NCBI GenBank assembly: GCA_033065855.1
Contig: JAVXUO010000678.1
Span: forward strand, 60,801-124,800
Origin: Escallonia rubra
Taxonomy: Eukaryota; Streptophyta; Magnoliopsida; Escalloniales; Escalloniaceae
Length of the DNA stretch: 64,000 bases
Reading direction: 5' to 3'
In this document: positions 47,833 to 59,645 of the stretch, piece after piece
How positions within the stretch are numbered: position 1 is the first letter of the stretch
Layout of the letters: each line of letters starts with the position of its first letter
Notes under the pieces: generated by a model
Seen by the model: the letters and a program-made list of their open reading frames with translations, nothing else
The model's database searches: none
Told to the model about the DNA's origin: nothing
Made by a program: the position numbers and the translations under genes

Positions 47833-48594
47833 GAGTGTGTTTGGCAACGTAATGGATATAAGCCGGATAACATAAAAAAGAAGAAGAAGAAGAAAAAAAA
47901 AAGAACTGAAGTCCTTTTTTCTCCATAAAAAAATTGAAAGTCCAATTTTCACCATTTTCATTCACAGAATCACATTTTGAATAACATGAAATATAATCCA
48001 AGCATGACTTTGCAAATAAAATTGTGTACCAAATTAGAGTATAAGGATATATATAATGAACGCACAAATGAAGCTAGCTAATATAATAGTAATTATAAAG
48101 ATCGAGTCGGTTGTATATTCCTATGTTATTCATTTTCTATTTGAGCTAAGGTTAGAAGATCCTTACAGTAAATTCTACAATCTCAGAATGAACACCATTT
48201 TTCATTCTCAGAAATCTAGTATGGAAATTATTTTGCCATGAAAACAATTTAATAAGTGTTGTGATTTTGTAGCTTTTAGGAGCAAAATATCCAGCTATAT
48301 TATGTCATTGTCTTCAATGTAATATTAGTTGAAGACGCTGAGAAATACAGTGGTCTGCTAGTGGATAAAATGCATGGATGGTCCTTTTAAAATCTCAGTT
48401 GACTAATGTTTTGGTTTTCCAAAGAGGTTAACAAAAGTTCAATGCAGAGAAAAGCAACAGTATCTAATGCATACTTAAAAAACCATTCATAAGCTTAGAT
48501 ATAAAACAATTCATCATAACATATCATCCATAAAACTAAAAGTCCATCGATGACAATTAATGACCGGTAAAAATGTGATAGTCAAAGGAACTAC

Positions 48595-49563
48595 ACATCA
48601 GTTAGTAAGTAACATAAAAGCATGCGATGCATTAGAATCATCACGAAGACTGGGAAACATATCCAAAGTCTCTTGCTTTGCACCAATTCTGTGTGTCATT
48701 AAAATTCGATCAAAATCTGAAGAAAACTTGATCTTGCAAAGCTGTTCATAAAACTTTCTTCCTATCATGGGATGCATCTTTAGCGTTACCAACCCTTTCT
48801 CCCAGCACTTCGATTCTCTTGTCAGTACTTTCCATGTATGAGGTTAAGTCTTGCAATCCACTAGCAAAACTATCATTCATGCTACCTCTTGTCCTTTTCC
48901 TCTTGGTTGGCTTTGTTCTAGTTGATTGAGTCATATATGCAATCATAGGTACAGACACATTATCCATATTATGCAAACCAATAGTACCCTCTTCCCGATC
49001 TAGATCCCTTATCGCATCACCTGAAGCTCTTGCTACTTTACCAGTAGCTCTATCCTTGCCAAATATAAGTTCGAGTTGATCATACTTGAATAATGGTTCA
49101 TTAAGCAGGCCTTGGGCTTCTTGGTGAGTCTACAAACACATAAACAGTAGCCTAGTTTAGAAAGTATACTTGGCAAAAAAAAAAAAAAACTAAACAAAAT
49201 AATTGTCTAGTTACGTTCAAGTAAGTTACTAAGCTTATATTCTGTGTTTCTAACCTCACAAAATGCAGTGTCTCGTTCCATCCAAAGCTATACGATCCAA
49301 GCATATCCCTTATTGCGTTGTACATTCTCTTCAACTCCTTGTTTTTGGACTCTATATAAGGCATTACAACTCGGAGATTTTCGTTCCATCTTTTTTCTTA
49401 AAAAGCAAAAAAGTTCCATGCTTGAATCCTACTTCGCTTGTCCTTCCTTCTTCTACACAGTCTTCCATTACATCTATAAAAGTTTGTTCTTCGATGGGGT
49501 CCAAACTCGACGATTTCCTTTTTGTTTGAAGCTAGCCTTTCTTTTGTCTTTAGAACTAGCCAT
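48595..49563 (-). pseudogene. PIF-associated Myb/SANT-like DNA-binding protein, broken
   Basis: From ATG 49563 (MASSKDKRKASFKQ) the product reads RRVWTPSKN..., then in shifted frames IESKNKELKRMYNAIRDMLG and FGWNE, the typical Myb_DNA-bind_3 / L10-interacting-MYB block. It continues GLLNEPLFKYDQLELIFGKD and RATGKVARASGDAIRDLD, a basic KPTKRKRTRG stretch, and a C-terminal block with YEQLCKIKF and FPSLRDDSNASHAFMLL. Stops and at least three frameshifts separate the pieces. In PIF/Harbinger elements this second protein brings the transposase to the nucleus and element ends. Many plant genomes also hold host genes of this family, so a decayed host copy is possible, but the adjacent transposase favours an element gene. 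Confidence 0.75.
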
Positions 49564-49809
49564 TCATGTGGCAAAAAATAATAAGTTAATACGTTCAATT
49601 ACAACAATTATAAGTTAATCCACGCTCTTAAAATACAACCGTAAGTTAATCCACGCTCTTAAAATAAAATCGTAACACCCACAAACAATATTAAAATACA
49701 ATCTTATGTTTGGCCTCTCCATTCATTAAAAATTTCTTTGTCTAAGTTGTCTTTCCATTTCGTCCAGTGATCAAATGTTTCAATGGTAGTGATTGTATCA
49801 CCATTCAAG

Positions 49810-50833
49810 TCAATCTCCTATTCGGTCACCATATCTAGCTTGACCTCCATTGTCCATGTCCATTTTTGTTCTTATAAGATTATGTAACATACAACAGACT
49901 ATAGTTATACGTTCTTGTGTTTTAACTGGATAAAAAGATGGACTTCGCAAAATGACCCATCTTATCTCTAAGAGACCAAAACATCTCTCTATGACGATCC
50001 TAGCAGAAGAATGCTTTAGGTTGAAGAGTTCTTGATATGCAGTTGGTGGAGGTCCATCTCTCCATAAGGGCAAAAAGTATCTGTGCCTCTATAAGGTGCA
50101 AGGATCCTTACCTGTTTGTATAACTGACATCTACAAGGTAATAATAACCTAACATAAAGAGTAATGTCTCTTATGAAAGCACTATATGTAAGTAAAAATT
50201 TCACTTGACCTAACTTTGAACTACTAAATTACCCACATGAATCTTTAATCTATTTTTCCTACTAATAGAATCTTTAAGAACCCTAGAATTAGCAGCCAAA
50301 CCCTCCCAACCTGGCAGTACGTAGATAAACTTCATATCACGCGAACAAACTCCTATACATTGGTTATAATGTCACCCGTTGTTCTATGATGTCTTGGTTG
50401 GTCCTCCTCTGGCACACACATTCTAATATAGGTCTCGTCTAAAGCATCTAAGCAATTCTATAAGAATAAGAATCTGGAAGAAGGAATTAGTCTCATGCTA
50501 AAAGTAAGATGCCTGAGAAAGAAACATGATCCACAAAAAAAATAAAACTCACGCGTACCTTAAATCATTTTTGTTTCTCATCGGTGCAATTGTTAATGAC
50601 AAGATCCGGCGCTTTAAGTAAAATGCCTTGTCAATGTAACATTGTGTATAATGCTGAATTAAAGTGTCTACTAATGGGTTCCTCCAATCTTTGGAACTCA
50701 AACTTGATCTATGATGATCAAGTATATTCAAGAAAATTGATATCTGCTCATCTACAGCCACCTTTCGATTAGCTTTTAGCCCACCGGTCGTACGAAGGAG
50801 TCCACACAATGTAAGGAATGTGTGTCTATCCAT
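49810..50833 (-). pseudogene. PIF/Harbinger DDE transposase (HARBI1-like), broken
   Basis: N-terminus from 50833: MDRHTFLTLCGLLRTTGGLK and VDEQISIFLNIL. The region with the first catalytic Asp (CLDALDETYIRMCVPEED, about 50465-50400) follows. Then come GVCSRDMKFIYVLPGWEG (about 50345-50290, after a frameshift), a damaged LVD segment with the second Asp, APYRGTD, and ELFNLKHSSARIVIERCFGL, where the Glu of IERCFG is the third catalytic residue. It ends ITIVCCMLHNLIR. Order and motifs match DDE_Tnp_4. The reading is split by several stops and frameshifts, so it is inactive. It lies upstream of the Myb-like gene on the same strand. Confidence 0.88.
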
Positions 50834-51655
50834 CCTTAGTTGTTATAAGCAATTGACATCACTCACAGTAATTAAAGGATTTAACCTTTCTAACCAAGTT
50901 TGCTTTGTGTAGGAGGAATTTTCCTTTAACACAAATTTTTGTAATGCCTTTGTGAGAAATAATATGTAGTAACACGAAAACATAAACATGAATTAAATCT
51001 GCAAATGTATCTCTTCAAGAATAAGGTAAACTGCAATCTCTTCATCTCTGTCCTCATCCATGTTATGGCAAACAAACACCACTAATTCATAAAAATAAGT
51101 CAACGAGGAAACCAAAATGGCAACATATGAGCAGCTTTAACATGGGACTATTCCTACCATACTATTAAGCATGTGCTTATGTTGTATTGCATGTGTCACT
51201 ATAATGGTGAGAACATCATCCTGCTCTCAAATTAGAACATTATGTCAAAGACTTGGAGTTGCACCGCGTTAACATAGTTACTCCCTCAAATTCATGATCT
51301 TTGCCCACTTTGAACATCTAGACATTACATTAAACTATGGTTGAGTAATAAAATTACAGATTTTGTTCGGTTACCTGTATAACATAATAATACTCTCTCA
51401 AATTCAACCGACATTCTTCCCTAGTTCACTTGATATCTGCTACCTAGCTAGACTAGTATTAGTAGTTTCACCCTAAACCAGGGTAGTGCAGTGGCCCTAG
51501 CACCATTCTCACAATCTAAGAATTGAAAACATAACCTGAGGTTAAGTACCATATGTCATATTCTTTCATACATTTTATCGAACACCTAATGGGTGTTCTA
51601 AAGCCGATCCTAGCATGTTAGCACCTAAACGCGGAACCCATATACCCAAAAACCT
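50834..51655. other. Leader side of the PIF/Harbinger element, no gene seen
   Basis: AT-rich sequence upstream of the transposase start, with no further coding pieces recognised. Confidence 0.4.
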
Positions 51656-52073
51656 AGGTACCGTTTGAAAACTGGTTGGTTTCCATTTTTTCTTCACTTT
51701 TGTAAACTGGAGAAAAAAATAGATTTGACACACAATTTTCATTTTTTTATTCAGTTTTGAAAACCAGTTTTTAAAACATGACTGTTTTTTAAAACTTCCA
51801 TTTTGGAGTTTTGGGTTTTCAGTTTTGGTTTTTTGTTTTGAGACCACCACCACCCTCCACCGCCACGCCCCACCACCGCCACCGCAACCAAAAAACTCAA
51901 AATAAAAACTGGGTAATTAAACACCCAAAAGAAAAAAAAACTCAAAATAAAAACTGGGTAATCAAACACCCATTTAACTTTGTAAAAAATAAAAACTAAA
52001 CTAATTTTGGTTTTTATTTTTTTTTTGGAAACAGAAAATAAAAATTATAAGTGATTTCAAACAGACCCCTAAT
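51656..52073. mobile_element. Tourist-like MITE with internal 45 bp duplication
   Basis: The left end GGTACCGTTTGAAA and, on the other strand, the right end GGGGTCTGTTTGAAA form imperfect inverted ends of the Harbinger/Tourist kind. A/T-rich arms are rich in TTTTGAAAACTGG and AAAACTGGGTAA motifs. Inside, ACTCAAAATAAAAACTGGG... occurs twice about 45 bases apart. The target duplication is unclear (CTA left, TAA right). Confidence 0.42.
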
Positions 52074-52537
52074 CTTGAAATTGAGTAAGATTCATGGTTT
52101 TCGAAAGCCCACTCACCTGTAGGACGTGTAGACCATGAATTGGGTGAATCCTAGGGTATGAACATAGAACTTCATGGCTTGTGCCATGTATTATGTGCAA
52201 TTTGCAGAGATTTTGCGGAGAAGATTGAAGAGATAGAAGGAGAAAGAGGACATAGAGGGGCTTAGCGATCGGAGACGGTTGGAGGCAGACTTCTTGCGGA
52301 CATCGGATGACGCTGAGAAGTCTTTGCACTCCTTTCTTTCTCCCTTCTGCTCTCCTTCTCTTACCTAGCCCGACTGTTTCTTATCCCAAATGCTTGGGAT
52401 TAAAACAATACCATCCCCTAGGTACATAATTTTCCCATTTAAGTAGGATAAAATCATTCCTATGATTTTTTTATCCGTTCTTTATTAGAGTCTCCAAACG
52501 ACGGATCCTAGCCTTATCTCGCTCGCCAAACACGTCC

Positions 52538-53195
52538 TTAGCGTTTAAGGGATTGAGAGTCCAAGGATGACATCTAGGTCAAACTCAAAACGAGTGTGAG
52601 CTAGCAAGCCCTAGGGATATAGTGCTTGAGAATCTAGGTCTTCATTATAAATATATATGTGATTCTTAGGTTATTGATATGTTCATAGAAGTATTGATTT
52701 CCAGCCAAAATCCCATGCCTTTAAGTAATGAAGAGCCTAAATTTATGACATTATTCCCCTCCGAAACAAGTCCCCAAAGCATAATTACTTTGGGTCAAAG
52801 AATCTTATCGAGTTAGTTAGCCATCTACCACCATGACTCGTGTCTGTCCTTGACTACACCACTGGGTTTGAACGTGCGAACACAAGTTATCATGCACGTG
52901 GCTTTAAAGTAGGTAGAAAAGGTGGTGCTTTCTCATTTTTGGAGTCCAAACCGAACATTCTTCTCAAATTGATTAAATTACCTCCTAGATTCATCCTTGT
53001 TGCCATTGTCTTTAGATCCTTTCTCAGTTGTACCAAGGTGCATAAGGAATTCCCTTATCATTCTAGGATTCTCTAATCCATTTAAATTATTCCTCTCAAT
53101 TTGGACTCTATCTTTGAAATATCGTGCTCTTACTTTCGTTTTCGCTTATATTTTTCTACTTATTTTATTCATACCCGAAAACATAAAATTAGGGC
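52538..53195. other. Intergenic, no gene seen
   Basis: Short open stretches only; no motif recognised. Ends at the first Mutator-like terminal repeat. Confidence 0.4.
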
Positions 53196-53440
53196 GAGTT
53201 TTTTCCCTAAATAATACAAATTAATAACTTAATAACCTGTTTACCCCATTTTCAAACTTATTTACCCGCATACCACATTTTGGGAAATCGTGGTTCCAAA
53301 CCGCGATTTCTAAGTTAAAAACGTGGTTTGAAAACACGTTTTCAAATTGAAATTTTTTCCGTTTTAGCCTCATTTCTGAAAATCCAACAAAACTTAACAA
53401 AATAAAACAAACGGCTAAAAAAACTCATGCGCGCCCATTT
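53196..53440 (+). repeat. Mutator-like terminal repeat, copy 1
   Basis: Begins GAGTTTTTTCCCTAAATAAT and contains TTATTTACCCGCATACCAC, TTTTGGGAAATCG.GGTT, AAACCGCG and GAAAACACGTTTTC, ending in AACAAAATAAAACAAACGG. Copies 2 (56511) and 3 (59939) share this order in the same orientation. Length and content suit a long MULE terminal inverted repeat. No inverted partner was found in the window. Confidence 0.75.
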
Positions 53441-53631
53441 CTTTTTCCCTCTACCTTCTGCGAGCCCATTTCTTTTTCCCTCCTTCTTCCTTCCTTGTTC
53501 CTCCTTCATCAGCACGCCATATCACGGCTGGGCCACACCTGTGAGTTCTCTTCTCCATCCTTTCTTTATGTTTTCTTCCATTTTGCTTCTGCGTCTTCCA
53601 TTAACATCAGCTGGGTATTCCGATTTTCGGA

Positions 53632-53716
53632 TTAGGGCAAAAGTTCAGTCAAGCAATTTAGGGCAAAAGTTCAGTCATTGCGCAATTAGGGCAAAATTTG
53701 GGAGGTCCAGTCAAGC
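53632..53716. repeat. Three short tandem units in the leader after copy 1
   Basis: TTAGGGCAAAAGTTCAGTCA or a variant starts at 53632, 53658 and 53687 (periods 26 and 29). Confidence 0.6.
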
Positions 53717-56375
53717 AACATCTGTGTATTCTCCCAATTTAGCAACGTGAGTCCTCCTCTCTGTTTTTCTTTGTACGAATTTTAAAGGTTGTTACTGTCA
53801 TGGTTATTGAAATTTGGATTTTGTTATTCAATTAGTTCCTGAGCTGGTATGGTGTAGGAGAAGATGGTTTGATAAGGTCTATTGAAACGGGATCAATCTT
53901 AATTTTGGTTCTAAGTATAAGACCATGTGTATAGGATTCCTTATATGATATGCCCTGTGTGTGTAAGATGATAGGCAAGTGTTTGGAAGTTTTACTATGA
54001 TAATTAGTAAGACATGTCAATGGATTTTGTGAAATGAATAGAAAAAACACAGACTACACTTACAAAGAACATAAAAAGATGCAGTATGGCAGATAAATGA
54101 ACTTCCATGGTGAGATTATGTTTTATTACAAATAATAACATGGTTTTGATTTCAGACACAAATCGGTATCGTAAACCGAGCATTTTGTCACAGTTTTGTG
54201 AGTTGCGAAACAAACTGAAGTAGAAATCCAATATTTGATGCAATTTCCAGAAAAGAAGTTCTAGTGTCTGAACATGTTTTGAACCGTGATTCAGTGGTCT
54301 AACATGTTTTGAAGCTTATTATAACATGAAACTAATCTAATGACAAAATCACGTGGTCTAATTTGAAGGAAGTTGGCCTACTTGGCTAGAATGCTGGTAA
54401 GAATCCACCATGACATCTTTTTCCATGAAACTCGATCATATGGCATTATGAACATATATTCATCTCCAATCATCATTGTTTCTTAATGCATAAAAATGCA
54501 TATTATTGTCCAATGAGTAGAGTGGAAAGACTTCATTTGCTGAACGCGTTATTGAGAAAAAAAAAATCCACTTGTTCTTAAAGAAATAATCATAGCATAC
54601 CTTAGTGTTCCAAGTTTTTACTTTTCATGGTCGAAATGGTATTGTTCTAGTTTGCAGCTTTGTGAAAGTTTCTTACTTTTTTTACATGAACTTCCTTCAA
54701 AGCTACTTTAACATTTTGCTAGGGATGAAACAACAAGATTGTTGGCTCTAGTCATCCTTTTGCATATTGTGTAATGCGGGTTAATTGATTGCTCTTCATT
54801 TTTCTTGCTTTGGATCTTGGGGTTAGATAAGTGATGTAGTCCTTTCTGGTCTTCCTTCTAATTGAGAGTGGTGGTGTTTCTGTGTAAAATTAGTGTAATT
54901 GAATGAAACTGACAATTTTGAGATACTTGAGAGTCGTCCAGTTAACTGATGTTGGGATCGTGATAAGGCAGTAGTTTCAAGAAAGTGTTTCAGATAAGGG
55001 AAGATGTAAGTGTCAGGTAACATAATAAGTTGATAGGGTTAGATTGGAACATCGTGTTTTCTTAAATGAAAATAAAATTTCTCTTTGCCCAAAGCCGTTT
55101 TACAATGGCTCTAATTTCATTTTACAAGGAGAGTCCCATGTTTCAGTCAAATCCTTTGAGGTTATTCCCTGAGTTTTATTCTGGAGTCGATTGATGAGTG
55201 TGAGACAAGGACCGTTAAGTCTGCAATTAGAGCCAAAAATACATGCCTCGATGCCTCGTTTGGGGGACAGAGTTCACAAAACGGCTAGAGATTTACGGGA
55301 ACACTTGACTACATGTCTCAATTGCGACTTGGGGATAGAAGCAGAATATAAGGCCGAACAAAGAGCTTAATTTGTAGGATTTCTTCCATAGCAGAACCTA
55401 CTTAACGGTACTCATATAGTCACCCATTCTGTAAAATATGTCACTTCGTACTCGAGTATTTAGTGATGCTATGCCAGCAAATTGTGTAATTTGCTTGAAT
55501 GCAGTATCCCATCCATCTGTTTCAGCTCATAAAAAGACTGACTATGTCAGTTAGGGATATATTGTAGATCATATTTTGAAAATATGTACTGAAGACATCA
55601 TTTTTATTCTTTGTAACACTCTGCCTCCAGGCTATTTCATTCCGTCTTACTTGGTACGCCCTTAGACCAGTACGGGGAAGGTCAAGAAATAAGCGCAAAG
55701 TAAACCTTTGTCTCGACCTCAATTTTCATGCCCCTTGTGTTCATCCCAATCAAGGCATACTATGACAAGTTATTCATCCAGGTTGGGTGCTAGCATATAC
55801 TGAGGGTCCTTTTGTTAAGGTTGCACAAACACCGCGTTTCAAACTCGCGATTTTTTAAATTTATAAGGACAAGGATATATGAGGTATGAAGAAAAGGTTA
55901 GAACCAAGTCTACGCTTAGACTATGATGGCAAAAAATGGTCGGTCACAGTTCGAGATCTAGGTTTACTTATCAAGTTTGGTGCCTTTTGGTCTAGGTATA
56001 GTTTGAGTGGTCAGTTGGGCAGTTGTATGTAGGCTTTATTTTGTATTTTAATCCACTCCACTCAATCTAGTTCAGTCCAGTCCGGTTGAAATACATTTCA
56101 ATTAGTCTATTTTTCATAGGCTTTATGTTCTTTTATTTTGGTCCAGTTCAGTTCCCTACTGTCCCTTTCCAGTCCAGTTAGTCTATCGTTTTATTACATT
56201 TTATTTTCCTTTTTATATCATTTCAGCTTAGTCCAATCCTATCCAGTCAGTTTATTTCTACTGGGTTTAACCACAAAGTCAAAGTCTAGTAATCTAGCTA
56301 GTCTACTTGTAGACACCTCATTTTGGCATTTTCGAGTCCATCTTGGGGTTATTGTGCATGTAGAATATGTTCATC
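53717..56375. other. Interior after MULE terminal copy 1, nothing recognised
   Basis: About 2.7 kb without a credible gene or gene fragment; AT-rich with T-rich stretches. Any captured or element gene once present here is no longer readable. Confidence 0.4.
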
Positions 56376-56503
56376 ATCATGATTAAATGTTTGATATGTC
56401 CATAGTATTTTGCAGTATGTTTTCATGAGTTTCAGATCATGATTAAATGTTTGATATGTCCATAGTATTTTGCAGTATGTTTTCATGAGTTTCAGATCAT
56501 GAT
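56376..56503. repeat. Perfect 60 bp tandem duplication
   Basis: Bases 56376-56435 are repeated exactly at 56436-56495, followed by the first eight bases of a third unit (ATCATGAT). It lies immediately before the second MULE terminal copy. Identity across all 60 bases points to a recent event. Confidence 0.95.
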
Positions 56504-56510
56504 ATATGCT

Positions 56511-56734
56511 GATTTTTTTCCCTAAATAATACAAATTAAAAACTTAATAACCTGTTTAACACAATTTGAAACTTATTTACCCGCATACCACATTTTGGGA
56601 AATCGCGGTTTCAAACCACGACTTTAGAGTTGAAAACGTTTTTTGAAAACACGTTTTCAAAATTGTTTTTCCATTTTAGCCTCGTTACTCAAAATCCAAC
56701 AAAACTATAACAAAATAAAACAAACAAAAACCGC
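56511..56734 (+). repeat. Mutator-like terminal repeat, copy 2
   Basis: Same order of blocks as copy 1, with more divergence (GATTTTTTTCCC start; AAACCACGAC in place of AAACCGCGAT). It starts 3,315 bases after copy 1. Confidence 0.75.
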
Positions 56735-58514
56735 TGCCTGACTGTCTCCTTTTTGCCCTCCTCTTCCTTCCTTGTTCCCCCCGAGCTTCAAGAAGACGGT
56801 TTGCACCTACTCTCTCTGCCTGAGTCCGTCTCCAGAGTCTCCAACCACCATCGGCCACCATCGACTCTCCAACCACCATCGGCCACCATCGACTCTCCAA
56901 CCACCATCGCCTCTCTGGCTCTCTCCTTGCGACTCTGCCCTAATCTCTGAAACTCTCACCCAGACGGCCAGACACCTGTTCACCGACGGCCGGACGGCAA
57001 TCGGCAGGGCTCTTTCGCCTCACCCTTAGCTCAGGATCCTCTCCCCCTGGAATCAAGATAGCCAAGTGGAGCTAATTAAACAGATTTTGTCCGAGCGAAG
57101 GTGAGAAAACTTTGATTCCATTTTGCATTTATTTGATTTCTTTCTTTTGGGTACATGTAACTCTAATTACCATTACCATTGAATTTGATTGAAACTTTTT
57201 ACACTAGCTCTTCTAATCCTGCGTTTTTTTATTTACCAATGGTTGAAACCATAACCCTAGTTATTGGAAGTTAATCGTGCTAGCTTTTATGTTATATAGT
57301 TTAGGCATGTCCGGTCGTCCTCTAACTGTTTGAGGAAATGCCTCAATGGATAGCGGATGTTGGTGTTGAACTGTTGCTCCATGCCTCAGTTGCTCCATGC
57401 CTCTAGGCTTTATATAAGCTGTATACTGTTTTCCTTGTGTTGCTTACTGATTTTGTGAGTTTTTGGCATGCGGGTATCTGTTGGTTTTGATGAATTATTG
57501 AATGGTAATCGTGTTTTACTTTTGGTGGAACATTGGTGCTGGCATGTGGATTTTTACGGATTTTTATGATGCTTTATTTTTTTGGTTGCTTATTCATTTT
57601 TTGTGGGTTTTGGCATTTCGGTGTATGTGGTTTGATGCATTTATTAGTTTTTTTTTTTGTTTTATCAGTCCTCATGTTCTGTAATTAGTTTTGGTTTCTT
57701 CAAAAGAGAGAGAAGATTTTAAATGTGGTGGGTGCCACTTCCAATTCATCCTATTTTTGGAGGTCTTGTACTTTGGGCTAATTTTTGGATGCACGGAAGT
57801 GGCACTTTCCTTTTTGGATTGTACAGCTCTATTATGGGTTTTGATAAATTAAAGTATCCATTTTTGCAGTTAATATTCTGGAATTTCTTACTTTTTGAAA
57901 TGGATTCAGGTATTTTTTATTGTCAATTGTGTATGTGTCTGTGCTTAGAAATTACTTCAATCACAGAAAACAACTGTAAAGTGGAACTGTAAGTTGTACC
58001 TGTACGAGCAATACTGTTCTATTTAGGCTTTGCTGCAAGGTGCATTTTTCCTTGGGCGTTCGCTGTCGATAATGCTGTTTTTAAAGTCATATCTAACTTT
58101 TTGTGTAAGCATTTAGAGCTTTTGCAACTAGATCATCTTTAATGGTGTTGAAATTTTTTTCCTTCCTGCTTGGTGTTTCGAGTCTATTTACATTTGCTGT
58201 TGTCTCAAGTTCACTGACTAAGTTGATTTTGAGTTTTCATCTGCATAATTTCTCTACTAGTTCTTTGTGGTCAACGACTATTGGCTTCAAAGTGGGTTTC
58301 TGTTTACATATATTTTGCACATTTTCTGGCAGGATCCATTTTTCTTTCTTGTTAGTTCAAGTGTTTGATAAATCGTAGAATTTGTTGGCAGTGTTCTGCA
58401 TCATCTGATTTGGTGTTTTACTGGTCTATTAACTCTAATTACTTGATTGATATGTTGGTGGACTGTGAATTGGTACTGACATGTATACTCTTTTGATTTG
58501 GTTCTGGCATGTAG
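56735..58514 (+). other. Leader with possible 5' UTR exon before the RING-variant fragment
   Basis: A C/T-rich leader with repeated CCACCATCG...TCTCCAA motifs (56845-56910) ends at a good donor, GCGAAG|GTGAGA (exon end 57100). A T-rich intron-like stretch follows until the acceptor at 58513-58514. This looks like the promoter side of a captured gene, though the leader could belong to the transposon. Confidence 0.4.
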
Positions 58515-58733
58515 TTTGCGCATCGAACGTGCATTCAGAAATGGTGCAATAAAAAAGGCGATATTACCTGTGAAATTTGCAACCAGGTTGGTGTTTTGTA
58601 AAATTACTTTTGGTAGGTATTGTTATATGGATACATATGCTAATTAGATCTGTCTCTTTTTCTAGGTTTATTCACCAAATTATACTCTCCCACCAGCAAA
58701 AAGCAATTCTGATGTTATGGCAATTGATATAAG
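58515..58733 (+). pseudogene. Captured RING-variant (MARCH-type) E3 ligase fragment, two exons
   Basis: Exon 58515-58586 (24 codons, bounded by AG and GT) reads FAHRTCIQKWCNKKGDITCE then ICNQ. Exon 58666-58733, again with AG and GT borders, continues VYSPNYTLPPAKSNSDVMAI. This is the second half of the C4HC3 RINGv domain: His of AH, Cys of RTC, CEIC pair, and the YxPxYTxPP tail typical of plant membrane-associated RINGv ligases. The first half of the finger (CRICQEE-type exon) and transmembrane segments are missing, so no ligase function is expected. It lies between MULE terminal copies 2 and 3. Confidence 0.78.
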
Positions 58734-59049
58734 GTAAACTTTTGAGGCTTCACGCTCAATTCTTTCCTTTGTGTTTCCTCTTTATGATGTATGTCTACGC
58801 ACAAAACTGTCATTCAAATACTGGATGTTCTTTGCTTCCGTTCAAATAAGAAGTCCTTTTCTTAATTTATTCGGGACCTTTTTTTAACTATAGGTGAATG
58901 CCATGTCAAAGATAATAGCAATATAACAGTAAATTTATCTCTCATCTCTAGAGATGTTGGTAATGGTATATCCTACTTGGTAAGAACATTAGATTTAGTT
59001 CCCATGTATTGGAGATTAAGCGCTTTAGATGAATTGAGACAAAGTCTCT
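58734..59049. other. Sequence after the RINGv fragment, no gene seen
   Basis: One acceptor/donor pair (58952 and 58982) could define another small exon in the right phase, but its translation has no family motif. Confidence 0.3.
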
Positions 59050-59290
59050 GATGAGGACTGTTAGCGCCTCTGAAGCACGGACACCTCTCCTAGGTGGAGG
59101 TTTGGTGTCCTAAACGGACGGACACCCCAACACCCTCCGGACACCGCCCGACACGTGTCGGACACCGCCAATCTGTGTCGGGATTTTTTTTGAAAAAATT
59201 TTCCGACACCGCGTCGGACACTTCACCGAGGAGTGTCGGACACTTCACCGAGGAGTGTCGGACACGGCAATCGGCAGTGTCGGAACAGTT
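59050..59290. repeat. GTGTCGGACAC-rich repeat with 22 bp tandem duplication
   Basis: Many copies of GTGTCGGACAC or its halves in both orientations form local hairpins. Bases 59221-59242 are repeated exactly at 59243-59264. Resembles a dispersed GTGTCGGA-type plant repeat. Lies between two captured gene fragments. Confidence 0.6.
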
Positions 59291-59645
59291 TAGGGCCAAT
59301 TTTAGATTTATTGAACTATTATCGTCTTCTTCTCTCTCACCTCAAGTCTGCTGTCTGCCGACCACATCAAGGTTGTTGCCCTTGTCGCTGGTCTTGCCGG
59401 AGCTGTCGCCGGTGTTGCCGGAGCTCAGTCGACGAAGATCCGAAGCCGAAGCCAACGGATCTGAAGGCTACAGTCGCCGAAGGAATATTCACTTACCCCG
59501 ATAGACAGGAATATTCCACATTAACCAACAACAAAGACATCCTCGTTTGGAAAGTTAATAGGATAGTACCTGTTGAAATTGTGCCCTTCTTTTGTTACAT
59601 TGATGATTAGATATCCCAAAATAAGTTGTGGATTGTTCCTACTTT

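Larger units (their letters stand above)
47833..52537 (-). mobile_element. Probable PIF/Harbinger element spanning both its genes
   Basis: The two diagnostic genes of a PIF/Harbinger element, a Myb/SANT-like gene and a DDE transposase, lie between a left GAGTGTGTTTGGC (47833) and a right end that on the other strand reads GGACGTGTTTGGC (ending 52537). The G..GTGTTTGGC core suits Harbinger termini, but only this short part matches and a 3 bp TWA duplication is not clear. The gene content is well supported; the outer limits are tentative. Confidence 0.4.

Noticed and set aside
55828-55860. CGCGTTTCAAACTCGCGATTT as a possible additional MULE terminal copy
   Set aside because: Only a short resemblance to the AAACCGCGATTT block; the rest of the terminal repeat is absent.
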